A DNA stretch of 64,000 nt from Cheilinus undulatus. Taxonomy: Eukaryota; Chordata; Actinopteri; Labriformes; Labridae. A program made the translations under genes and the position numbers. The notes under the pieces were generated by a model. The model made no database searches. It was given only the letters and a program-made list of their open reading frames with translations, and was not told the origin of the DNA. The DNA is taken from contig NC_054873.1 of assembly GCF_018320785.1 (NCBI RefSeq), forward strand, positions 27,370,196-27,434,195, in the 5' to 3' direction. Positions 1 through 13,100 of the stretch are shown here, in pieces; the first letter of the stretch is position 1; each line of letters opens with the position of its first letter.

Positions 1-1186
1 TTCAACAAAGGGGAAAGCAAAGCATTGCTGTCACTTGAAGCCTAGGTTGTATATTATAAGTGGAATTTTGCAAGACACTGGGATTTTAATGGATTGTGTA
101 CAGTAACTAAATGATCATGTGAAGACAAAAAGTTTTTAACTCCACAGAAGCTTTAAAAGGCATTCCTGAAGAATTTACCATCCATATCTGCTCTTTTATC
201 ACAATACAAGGTGATAGCAATGTCATAATTGTTAAGAGCAAATAATGTCTCTACCTTTTAGGCTAAGTTCATCCTGACAACATTATGAATGAAGAGTTAT
301 AAGGGAAATTTAGAGAGTAAAAATTCGTTTCTTGAAAATGCACTACTAGTAAATTGAAGTCCACCCTCTGCAGTCAAGGTTTGTTTGATACATGAGATAA
401 GTTTTCTTCTGTTTTGTGGGAACACGGACAGTAAAATAGCACACAGTATGTGACGGTTTGCAGTCGCACTGGGTGGTACACCCATGGTGGGTTTGCTCTG
501 TCTAGTGTTTCATCCTGGCTGTCTGATCTCCAACCAATTAAGTGGTGGATTGTAAAGAAACATTCCTGGCATACTTGACCCACTACTCACTGCCCACCAA
601 CCCTCATCCTCCCCCTACTCAATGGATACATTGCACCTCATTTATCTGTCTGGTCACATGGATGGTGAATACATGTACAAACCTAAAACCCACATTAACT
701 TAACTGCATGTAAAGAAGTAGTTAAAATCCAAAAGGTCTCTCACAAAGAGAACTTATATCATGCACACATTGACCATTTCTTCTCTGTATACTATCGCTC
801 CCATTTTCCAGTTCTCTGCCTTCTCTCCAGGTCCCAATATCTGAAAATAACAAACTAAAGTGCATTAAAAACACTTTTAGAAATGCCTAATAGTCAGTAA
901 CTAGGACATCAATGTCTTCCTGTAACCCTCCAAACCCTCTTTCCCAACCCCCTTGCCTTTTCCTCTAATCTGTGAGCTCAATCTTCAGAGGTCATGAAAT
1001 TAGAGAGGAGAGAGGAAAGTAGAGGGGGTAGGGAAAGGGTGATGAAAGTAACCACCAACCCATCTCGAATTAAGGGCTGATGATCAGAACCACTGCATCA
1101 AACATCAATGTGTGTGTGTAGTATTTGTAAACTCGCTGCTAGTTGTTCATTGCCCCCTCTCTTTTCTACATTTTATCTCCGTGCAG
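1..1186 (+). other. frmd4a intron (left window edge)
   Basis: Intronic sequence upstream of the first visible frmd4a exon. It is AT-rich with pyrimidine runs. No exon, RNA gene or recognisable repeat was found; the short open frames here have no splice or codon support. Confidence 0.6.
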
Positions 1187-4100
1187 GAGCTCATTGAAGT
1201 GGACAGTGATGTCGTCTTTGAGCTGGCTTCCTATATTCTCCAAGTAAGATACAGCACGTTTCTCCTCTGCAAGGACACAACCATTTTTTCATCCATATTG
1301 ATAATGATTCAGCCATGAGTCTCTCAGTTATTTGTCATTGATGCTACATTCTAAAAACTTCAACTTTCTTAGTTGCTAACAGATTTCTAGGCTACTAGCT
1401 TTATTCTTGGTGCTGTCAGTCAGTGCTAATTTTACACAGAGCAGCAGGAAAACTCTTTTATCCCAAAAACTCTCTTCTGTCCCTCACCTAGCCCTTCTCA
1501 ATGTAGGTCAGTCTATTAACTGTGATGCTGCAAGGTCATGTTACACAATCTCTTTTCTGTGTATAGGTGTGTGTGGTTGAGTGTGTGTGTGCCCGCTCTG
1601 CAGGTGCAGATGTACAGTATCAGGTATCAGCAATGTAGGGCCTTTAGATTTTTCCCTCCAGATGGAAGTTTAATGATTCTAATTTCAGCCCAGCAGACCT
1701 CACTGCACATTCACCCATTCACATGGAACATAAACACATATATGTTTACCACCTTGTGCCCACATACTCGTATATGTTAGGTGTTCTTTCTGGTCTTAAT
1801 GCTTTTCTTTTTATCCTTCTGTCACACAGGAGGCTAAAGGTGATTTCACCAGGTAAGCATCTCTCTTATTCTTTAACTTTACATTCTGCTATTGTTCTGC
1901 TGCCTATCCTGGCCAGAACGCTCTTGTAAATGAGATTCTTGATCTCAGAGAGGTTTTCCTGGTTAAATAGATTTATATGAGTAATTCCCACACAGGGGTA
2001 GATGTGTTAATGTTGATTTGGAGGGCATGAGCACAGACAGAACAAAAGAGACAATAGAAGTGATTTGAGTGTTTTGTCTGCTCTCCTGCCTCACTGATTA
2101 TCAGTGTGCATCACTGAGTGCTGTCTTTCTTTCTGAGCTTCATTTACATCCCTCCCTCTTTTATACCTGTTTCATTTTGTTTCACTCGTGTAAAATAACA
2201 CAGTTACAAAGATCAATCTTTAACCTTAACCCTAAAGCTGTAGGGATTCTTAGACGTGTGCAAAGGAGCTGCAACTAACAGGTGGCTCTTCAGGAATACA
2301 TCTATGTGACTGGCCTAACTATATGCCATCATTCTTTTCCCTTATCCCTTTAATGTAGCACAGATAACACACGACAGAAGCCATCCCATCTGACCTCGTT
2401 TACGCACATGAAAGGAGTAAATAGACACACTATCCTACATAAGGCTGGAATGTGACACACACTAGAGACATTCCTTTCACCCCCTCCTCCTTTTCCTAAC
2501 CCTGTCTTCACACACCACACCACCAGACACCTCCCAGTTCTTTTTTGCTCTGTAGAAGAGTACAATGTGCTACCTCACCTCTACTGAGTTTCACTTCGTG
2601 TCAGGACTGCTCCTCTGAGCCTTTATTATCATTTTAATAAAAAGTAAATAATCTTCCTCTTTCAAAGGAAATCTGTTATTGCAAAACCTTATAGTCTTTC
2701 TACTTGTTTGAAAAATATTAGAGTCTATTAAAGTCTGTTCTTTATGTAATTTAACAAAGATTTCAAAAGTTCTTTCAACATTTTGAATTCCTGGATTTTT
2801 CTCAAAGCCTGAGAACAAGAAAATAATTCATATTTATCACAATGCATCTCTAGTTACATTTGTTTAACTGTGATTGCTCTTCTATACCTTCTATGATCTG
2901 CAGTTGCAAGCTCCAGCAAATAAGCACCTTTACTTTACCTAAGATGTAGTTGCTCCAATGGACATTAGTCAGTTCAGACCTACAGCTGCAATCATATGTC
3001 AAAAAGCAAAAATTAACAGCTGGATAGGGTTGAGTGGCTCATTTCCAGGGCTTTAGCTCATAGGTTGTGATGTTCCCAGGGCTTTCCCAATCCTCCAGGG
3101 CCTTGGCGAAGCCTGGAGGGAGAGGCTAAAGGATTAGTGAGGTGTATTAAGACCTCCTGCCACTGGAGGTCTGAAAACTGAATCTAGCGCCAAGTCTCTT
3201 TGGCACTCTGTGTCTCATTTACCCTGTCTTTGTCTTTACCCTTTTCCTACTTCATGCCTGTGTTATATCCTTTTATTGTCTGTGTCTATGTCCCTACTCA
3301 TTAATGCTCTCCTGCTTCCAGCTGAAGGCGTGTCTGCAGCTGTTCTCAGACAGGATCAAGTAGCTGGAATAGACATCATTAGGCTATCATAGCTCATTCC
3401 TCTCTGGACTGATTGCATATTTCCACTAAATTAACATTTTATTTCTGAGACAGTTGTGAAAAAAGTTCACTTTTGTTCAAATCTATTGCACATAATTCTA
3501 CCAGTCCATTTTCTACTGTTCCTTGCTATCACCTACTCAGTTTTTTTAAGAGAACTGTCTACAGCAGAAAATTAATGTTCTTGCTTCAAGTAATGTTAAC
3601 CATGCCTTGTGGTTTTTCCCTCCCAGTAATGATGCAACCAGGTCTGACCTAAAAAAGCTGCCTGCTCTGCCCACCCAGGCCCTAAAGGAGCACCCATCTC
3701 TGGCCTACTGGTGAGAGACTAGTCAGGTTTCCAGAAAAAAAAAAAAAAAAAACACAAGACTACACAAGATGTGCATTTGATGTTTTCCCTTCTTGACAGT
3801 TTTCCCTGTCTCTATTCATTCTACTTTGTTACAGTGAAGACCGGGTCATAGAACACTACAAGAAGCTTAATGGGCAGTCCAGAGGACAAGCTATTGTAAA
3901 GTAAGTGTGTGTGTTTAGTTGTTTGACTGCTATATGAATCACTGTTCTCCTCTTAACCTTTTCATGTCTGTCTTTCTGCTCCTCACAGTTATATGAGCAT
4001 TGTGGAGTCCCTGCCCACATATGGAGTACATTACTATGCTGTTAAGGTACCATTTTACTGCTCTGCTTTTTTTCTTTTTCACACACGCACAACCAAACAC

Positions 4101-7100
4101 ACACATCTGCACATTTTTGCTCACCGTGGAACTGAGTGCAATTTAAGATTTAGAGATATTTAGAGACATTTTTACTTGTATATTTGTCTGTTTCTCTTTG
4201 CTCTTTTATCAATCATACACTCACATGCAGGTGATATAATGGATGGATACTGTTGTTGTGTTTTTGTAGGACAAGCAGGGGATCCCATGGTGGTTGGGTT
4301 TGAGCTATAAAGGCATCTTTCAGTATGACCACCAGGACAAAGTTAAACCCAGGAAGGTGAGGATGTGCTCCACCTGACTCTGCACCACATACACTATAGC
4401 TTTTTGCTCCGTCTTGATCTTTAAATAAGCTTGAAACAACAACCGGTGTAGATATGATCAGGAAAAGATTCAGATTAACCACAGCTTTACTAAGAGCTAC
4501 ATTTTATGATTATTCTTCTATCTTTCCTTTTACTAAAGGCCCAATACATACTTCAAATAATGTGTAACTTAAGAAGGAAATCTCCTCTGTATGTTTTTGT
4601 TTATGGTCATTGTGTCCATTTTTTTCCGTTCTGTGAGTCAGGACATTGTGTTTTGGAAGAACACTAACAATGCTGAACAGATACTACTGTCTGGAGACGT
4701 TCAGTCTTGGAATGTTTTGTATCCTGTCTTGCTTTTATTTCTGCTTGCTTTCTGTGAATGGCATCCTCTTGCCAGTCACTACTATGCCTGTGAAAGCTTT
4801 TCTCACCTCACCTCTGACCCCCAGGCGTGTTCCAAGCCCTGATCTCTGGCGTTCAGCATTGTCTCATAGGGTGTTAGTGCTGTTAACAGCATCCCTAAAC
4901 ATTTACTGACCACCAAGACACTCACACAAATGTACACTGATACTTTGTCACTCATAAATGCAAGCACACAACTCATGCATTTGCAGGCTTACACACAAGA
5001 ATCAGACTGAACTCTGAACTCACAGTGCTGATGAATACTTCCCGTCTGCCTCAGCTTTCCTGTTTGCCACTAACACTGAGCTCTGTCTGCATGAGTCTCA
5101 GAGAGAGAGTGAGTCTTGATAAGTGCATTCCAGTCTAGATGAAAGTCACACCCCTGAGCAATTCCTGCCTCATTCCCATGTGCTCTGAAACTCTGTTGCT
5201 GTTGAGGTGTTCCATCACCGTGCTGATGGAAAAAATCCACTTGGAGTGAAATCCACTTTATACCATGTGGAACTCACAACTACAGAGCCACAAAAACTGT
5301 CACAAACTGTGCCTTATCTACCATATAATGCACAAACAAGTTTGTTGGCAGAAAGTAAAGTGGCATGTTTTAGTTTTCCCAGGATGATTGCTCAAAGAGA
5401 GAGAGGGGTGCAGAGAAACAAGAAATTGAGAACAGTATTTCCTAGTGCTGGGCACGAATTGAGTTTCAGTTCGATGAATGTATATGATGCAGATGTTTAA
5501 AAATACAGGAGTAACCTTTTTTGTAATCACGATCTTACAACCAATTCAAATAATTATGATTTTGTTTTTGCTAAAGTTAAGCAGCCCTAGCATTCCCACA
5601 CAAGACTTATCAAGCATACAGCTACCAAAACATTCGTCAGCGTGAGTCAGTGGTCTGTTAATCGTCAGCTCTGATCACCTCACTTTCCTCTTGTCTTTCT
5701 TTATCTTTTCACTCTCATTGGAAGCACAAACAGAATAAGACTGTGCCTTACCACACAAAATACTCTCGCTGAAGATGTTGGAAATTCATGTTTTATTAAT
5801 GCAGCATCACAAAATTATGAATGAACTCAGTGAGGTTTTTTACTAAAAAGGCAGAGTGGGTAGTACTCCTCCCTTTCTCTTCCAAGCCATTCAATTTTCC
5901 ACAGGAAGACACACTCATAAAGGTCACTAAGAGCTTTATCCTTGTAATGAGAATCATCCCTTTTCAACAAAGCAGAGGAAGAACTGTGGATTTGGTAATT
6001 AGTCAGACAGTTCAGTACCAGTAACCAATGACTCAGAGAGGTGGAGGCAGAACACTAACTATGACACATTTTGGGATAATTACAATCTTTTGTTATAGTT
6101 ATAACATGTTGTTTTTTTTTTAACAAAAAACCTTTTTAATTATTGAGAAGAAACTAGCGATTCTCTTTTTTAGATGTGTTTGTGTGTGGGAGTGTGTGCT
6201 GGAGGTAATTAAGTCTAATGAGTTGGTCTTTTTATGAGGGGAGATCCTGTTGTTTCTGAATCCAGGATGTCTACTGCACCCTCTGTGTTTATTTGGGCTG
6301 CTTAATTACTTTTCCCCTTCACCTTACTGCAGGCTAGTTTTATACACACACACACACACACTCACCACACACACATACATGGGTTTACTGCTGAAGTTCA
6401 CAGTGGACCGATGCCTCATTTGTGTGATCTGACTCATTTAGACAGAGATTATAGGGTCTCTGTGTTAAAGGACTACCTGACTGGCTAACTTAAGACTATA
6501 AGCTCCATCAAAATTGTGAAGAAGCTGCATAAATATGCAATCAAAGACAAAACTATGCTTTAATTCTTTTTTGTTCACACTCATTTCAATCTATAATGGC
6601 TTTTTCTGAAGTGGACTGACACTGTCTCTAGTCTGCTTCTGCCTGTGTTTCACTTAGACCAAATAGGCATATACAGCCTCTTCTGATTATTTTTTCCATA
6701 AATGTCTTCCCTAAAAAAACACCACAAGCAAAATACAAACACAGGAAGTGCCCCCAGAGTGTATCTACATCACCATGACAACTTGTGGGCAAAGTATAGC
6801 TCACTGGAGCCCCACCCATATATGGAACAATAGCCTTTTCTGAGCCTTGGGTCCATTTCTAGCAAAGAATAATGTCTGGCCTCTCTACAGTTCCTACCTC
6901 TCACGTGCTATTTAAACTTACTATTCTTCCTGTGATCCCTAGAGAGTCCACGACAGCAAAGAAAAGCCTTTACACTCCATCAGATTTGACCTTTACATCC
7001 CTAATGGATGTGTGCTCAGGTGCAGAGACATTATTATGAGACAGACGTGGGTCTGTGCACGAGCACCCAGTTGTTTATGAATCATGACTTCCTTTGATTT

Positions 7101-10100
7101 TGTGTGTGCAATTCTGTACTAGTGTTGTACAGTCAAGAGGAAGAGAATTTGTTTGTATGCATGATCCCCCTTGTCACAACAGAAGCACTCACCAGATAAG
7201 ACTGAGTTCTTAAGAAAATGGCCATCAGCTTTGTTTGTTGAGGTATTCTTAATATTAACACTTCTCATAAAAAAGTCACGTTTTCATTGATACAGTGGCT
7301 TTGTGCAGCTACACTGATTTTTAACTATGTAGATCTGTTCTGTAGGACCAGATTTTGCTACCCCTTGGTTTCATATGTTAAACTTGAATCATAATCTAGT
7401 GAGTTATGGCACCTTCTGGATTATCAAGTGGCCACCCTACTTCCTCAGTATTTTGCCTCAACAGCCAAGCAACAGTTAAAACAAAAATGTCCATAACTTG
7501 AGTAGCACCTTGTTCCGACTGCTCTTTAAATACTCTGATTTTTTTTAACTCTTAATGTTTAACTTGTCTTAAAAACATCAAAATCTACGTTCAGAACTTT
7601 GCTGCAACTCTGTCCCACCGGTAGAGAGGACAGCTCTAGTGGTCTTGTGTCTGAACATAGTTCCAAACACCTATCTTATCTGAACAGCTCTGGCCCTGTA
7701 TAGTTAACACACACAAATGCACCAACACAGTCACTCACTCTCTGCCTTACCCACCATATTTAGCACCATGCTACGTTAGCACTCCATACTCCATTGAAAA
7801 TGCACGGAGTGGCAACAGCTTTGATAAGAGCTGTGATTTTCTCTACTTGCATTCTTACGCACACACAGATACACTTTTAAATACATTCAACAGGCTGTGT
7901 TTACTTACAGTTTCCACAATATATCCCCCCTTTCCTCCCTCATCTCTAGGTCCATTGTTTTCCCAGGCTGTTAAAATTCCTGGGCTGTGACCTCTCAACT
8001 TTGTCTCTCCCCTTCTCTTTCCTTATCCCCTCATAGTAGGGATTTTGTCTTAGTTTCTTTCTGCTGTGTGTTAGTTTGATGCAGCTTAGAGCCCTTTTCT
8101 GTTACAAATGCTTTACTAGTGTCCATTAAAGGTTTGTGTGTGTGTGGTTTGGTGTCTGCTCCAGCTGATAGTGCAGGCCCTCTTATGTTCTGAAATAGCT
8201 CACACTCTTCTTTTCTCTTAGTAGAAACAGACCCTGTGTTTGAAATCAGTCCCTATTCACTATATAGTATGCTATATAGTGAATATGCCACATACACATT
8301 CTGAGTAAATATTTTTATACCCAAAGTGCACTCGTTATATCCTACAACGCATTGTGAAAAGTAGTGAATTAGATGGTCACAGCCCAGCAATATTAAACAA
8401 TGAAACACAGTTTCATATTTCCATTTCATAGAGTATATTTCACCTTCAGTTCATATTTTGAATTGCCAAGGTTTTAAACAAAGTAAGATTGTTTTTCCTA
8501 TGATGCTTCCAGACATGAGGCCAACATCTATACGTGTGAATAAATGATACTGCACTGGGGCACTACAGGTTTAAATTGTAGGACAGAAGTCTTTTTCTGT
8601 GGGTGGAGTAGCATCTGAAATTATCTTTGTATCGTGAAGATGAGTCCACTATACTGTCATCTCAGCTCCCTGTAAAGTAGGGAGTAATGAGTGCGTGATT
8701 TCTGACACAACCAGGCTCAGACTTTGTGTTTGTGCACCAAGGTTATAATAGTTTTTGGTTTTTCGTCAGTTTAATTTTTTCCCCTTTTTGTTTTTAATTA
8801 CAGATTCATTTTTATTAATTTTACATGTTGTTTTAATTTTGCAAAAATTTTTGGTTTTAGTTTAGTTTTTAGCAGTTTTAGTTTTTCCAGTAATATGGAA
8901 TACTAGTCAGAGCCAATATTTCAAAGAGCCAGAAAAGAGTGAACATTAGACATTTAGATATATATTCTGAATAGGCTTCTCAAAAATCCTAATCTTTGTT
9001 TAGTAGGATTTGATATTTTAATACAGCTCAATACCTAAATTATAGTGTAAAGACTTCGCCAGTTAGATCAGAACATTTTATGCTCCCCAGACTTTGGCGA
9101 CTGGGGAAAGAGTTGAGTAGTCTAATGACTAAATCTAAGGATATTTTGTATCTAATTTAAATTAATTTTAGATAGTTTTGGAAACACAACATAGGTTTAA
9201 TTTTCACATTTTGTAAAGCCTTGTTATTAATGTTAGTGTCAGTTAACTAAAATAATTTTTACATTTTATTTTTTTCACATTTCATTGGTTTTAGTTAACT
9301 TTATCAACTTTGATATGCACAAATACACAAGTCAGACTTAACAAAACAGGGACACTTCAAATGCTGGAGCCTAGAAAAGCTTTTTCCCCCTTCATCACTC
9401 CTCCCCTGACCCCTCGTTAAACACACACCTCCAAACCACAGAGCCCAGAGCAGGAAGCACCGTCCCTCAGGGAGGGAGGGAGGGAGGGGTCAAGAGGAGG
9501 GGAGGCATAAACGCCCCCTCACTTCTCCTAACACAGAGGAGGAGGAACCTAAACTTTACACACTTTTCCTCCACCAACACACACTCACGCCTGTGCCTAC
9601 AGATGGTGAACAGCCATCACCTCATAATGTTCTGTTCCTCTGCATCTGGGAGGATTTAACATACACACATGCCGTGGAGGACGTCTTGGGGGAAACTTTC
9701 TCGCCCAGCTGGCTTTTGGCTTCATTTAAAGAGGAGCTGATGGTTCATAAAGGGGGTGGAAAAGAGGAAAAAAAGAAAATCCGTGCAGAGGAAAGAAAGC
9801 CTCCTCCCTCTCACACTGTCTTTCTCCAGAGTGAGGTCATCCAGCGAAGAGATCCACTGTGGACAAGAAGGCCTGGTCTGGACCTGATCACGGAGCTCCA
9901 GACTAGGTTCTCTCTTCTTCCTCCACCCACTCCGCCTATTTGCCAGCTACTGTTTTTTTCTCCTCTTGTCATTCCTAGCCAGTGCATTTCTCAGAAAACA
10001 AATGGAACCATGCAGAGAAGAGAATGGAGGAATTTTGCTGAAGACTGTGTGGATCGTGCGAAGTATGCTTTCTTGTAAACAGCTCTAAAGAGTTTCTTCT

Positions 10101-13100
10101 GACCCCTCAGGTGTTCCAATGGAGACAGTTGGAGAACCTCTACTTCAGAGAGAAGAAGTTTTCGGTGGAAGTTCATGACCCAAGGAGGTAAGTTTATATC
10201 ACAAATTTAAGCTGGTATCAACTTAGTGTATTGCTTTTGTTTAAAAAGTTTGAGAGTCAGTTTTTTGATTTGGTATTGACTTTTTCAGTAATTGAAAATT
10301 ATATGTTAATACGCTTAGATTCAAACTACAAATACTCAAATGCAGGAAAAGGGAGATGGGAATCTAATTCAGTAATGGTTGCGGAGTTTGTCTTGGCAAT
10401 CAAGCAAGTTATTGGGTATGTCCCGTGGGAGCCTGGCATGGATTGATAGCCTAATTATTAACACACTTGTGTAGCCGTATGCATTCACAAACACCCTTGC
10501 TCCTTCATATATGCACACAGGGGAAACTCTTAATCACTGACCACAAGGAAAGATGGCTGTGTGATAGCTGTTTTGCAGAGGAAGTGACCTCTCTTGTGTT
10601 TATTTAGCATGGCTCTAAATGTGGAGCGCTGTTCTACAGACAAGGGGAAGGGAATGGCTGAAAAGGAGACAGGGTGACACAGAGAGCATTAGTGTTTTCT
10701 TTAAAGGAAGCTGTCATTAGTGTGAGTTGGTGTGTTGCTCAGTCACAGATGTGTGTTTAGATAAGGATGAGTAAACAATGGTGAGCATCATGTGTGGCTA
10801 AACTTTCTTTCTTTAAGACGTTTTACTGTTGTATGCAGCTATCTATTGTATTCAGTGTATATAAGGAGGCCTTGTGTCCGCTCCTACTGTAGGGCGTCGG
10901 TGACCAGAAGGACATTTGGTCACAGTGGCATTGCTGTGCATACGTGGTACGCCTGTCCCGCACTTATCAAGTCCATCTGGGCCATGGCCATCAGCCAACA
11001 CCAGTTCTACCTGGATCGCAAGCAGAGCAAGGTCAGTCAGACTTATCAAATGCTTCCTCACAACACAGACAGACATGACCTCTGAAGTAGAAGACTAATA
11101 AAGTAAGCCTACTCAGAAGAGTATGGCAACTACATTTCTTCATGATGGGCTTTTAATTCTCTCCCTTCTTGTATGAGCAGTCCAAGATCCATGCAGCACG
11201 GAGTTTGAGTGAGATTGCCATAGACCTGACAGAAACAGGAACTCTGAAGACCTCCAAACTTGCCAACATGGGCAGTAAAGGCAAGATCATTAGCGGCAGC
11301 AGTGGCAGTCTGCTCTCCTCAGGTCAGTGCATGGACAGTAGAAGGTCTATACAGTGTCCGTGTGTTTGCATGTGTTGGGGTGAGGGGGAGTCCCGTTGAC
11401 AACTGGATGGATAGAAACAGCTGCTTCTGGAAAGAGGCCATTGATTCATTGTTGAGTTTTCTCACTCATGTACTATACACACACACACACACACACACAC
11501 ACCACCCACAGTCTTTTCAGTGGGTATAGAACAACACATCCACCCATGTCACACAGACTCATCCTCCAGAGGCCCCTGCCCCCTCCTCTAAATTTAGTTG
11601 GTGATTGAATGGGTCAGTGAATAACTTCATCAATGAAACAATGCTTATCTATGTTCAACAAATGAGTGTGACACAAACATTTGTGCACTGCCAAATTTAG
11701 AAAGGCAATAGAAAAAGGTCTTTTTTAGAATGACAGGCCAAATGTGTAAGGGAAGCAAGCAAAATACTTCAATTAAACTGTAACCTTGAGTGTACTTTAA
11801 GTCACTTAAGCTTTTTACCTACTGCTACTATAGCATAAAGTGATGTGTTTTAACCACGAAATCAGTCTGTATGATCAAGGGAGAAGAACGTTGTCTTCTT
11901 TCAGTAGTTCTGCAAATATGCTCTTCACCTTTATCTCCCTGCATATCATATCCAAGTTTGGATGGGTTTTTTTCTTCTTGTTTCCCAGCATAGGTATAAG
12001 CATATGTCTCTCTCTTTTCTTGCTGGGTTTTCTTTATTTCCTGAACTGTCCATACCTCTCTTTGCGTACATACATCTATCTTTATCCCTATCACTGGGGT
12101 TGTGTCAGTGCTATTGTCATGATCCTCTAATAGCTGAACACTGTTGCAGCAAATTAAGCAAGTTACTGTGAATGTGATGTCTCATCTGTGCTCTTCCCCC
12201 TCTCTGCCACAGAGAGACTGTCAGAATTGTACTATAGAGTTTGTATGACTACCTAAATAACCATAAGGCAGCAAGGGAGGACACTGTGTTTTAAACAGTT
12301 TTCAACAGTTACCTGAAGGTGATATGGGCGTTTGATAGTCAGTTCCAGGGTTGTGAACATTTAAAAAACAACAGGTATAGAAACTTTAATACCAGAAGTA
12401 ATTTATATTTCAGTCAGGACCACTGTTCAAGAAACATGCATGATTTGCATCTATAGATATTTCTTTATTAGCAGTTATTAATTAGCACTTATGCTGTTAT
12501 TTGGTGATGTGGCTGTTCTGGGATCCCTCTGCCCTTCCACAGGCCCCTGTGGAAAGCACTGAGCAGGAACAGCACACATTACTGCTCTTCTTATGCCGAT
12601 AGGGAAAGTTGTGGGCAGCAAAGCCCAAAGCAAAGCAGGCATCAATGACAACAGAATGACACCGATTTAGTCAAAAGCAGAATGAAAGAGGAGCTGGGGT
12701 GGAGGAGGGTTTCAAGAGCAGCTTGTAGAGAGCAGCAGAGCATGACCTGGCAGGAGCAGTTAAAATAAGGTAGGATAAGAGCAATTAGCCAATAGTGTGC
12801 TTAGAGCAAATCAGCCTGCTGTCAGCTGATGAGGGTTTGCGTGAGATCAGCTGATATCCATTATGGCAGCAATTGACTCAATGGCCTGCCTAAACTAGTG
12901 CTACACGCTCAACATTTGTCAAAAGAGTGCTGAAGTTTGACTTTCTCCCTCAGGTGTTCCTGTAGTCTTACATTTTTCCACTGTTTGACAGCTCAGTGGT
13001 ACCGCACAGAAATAAAAAGTGTGTGTGGGGAGCGCATGTGCATGTTTTTCAACAGGCGTGTTGCAAACAAGCCTTTTACCGTCTCAGGGCCTTGGAGACT

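Larger units (their letters stand above)
4357..10110 (+). other. Large frmd4a intron with repeats
   Basis: A 5.75-kb intron between the exons ending DKVKPRK and beginning VFQWRQ. It holds a (CA)n run near 6343-6361, a small TIR element at 5443-5590, two adjacent MITE-like elements at 8235-8710 and 8738-9312, and a purine-rich, G-tract-bearing stretch around 9470-9790. No coding exon is supported. Confidence 0.6.

Noticed and set aside
9593-10078. 161-codon open frame in the large frmd4a intron as a separate gene
   Set aside because: No recognisable motif, no splice sites in phase with the next exon, and a frame of this length is expected by chance in 64 kb. Kept only as part of the promoter-like observation.
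10852-11098. Overlapping short frames on both strands near 10.9-11.1 kb
   Set aside because: Shadows of the frmd4a exon 10893-11031 in other frames.
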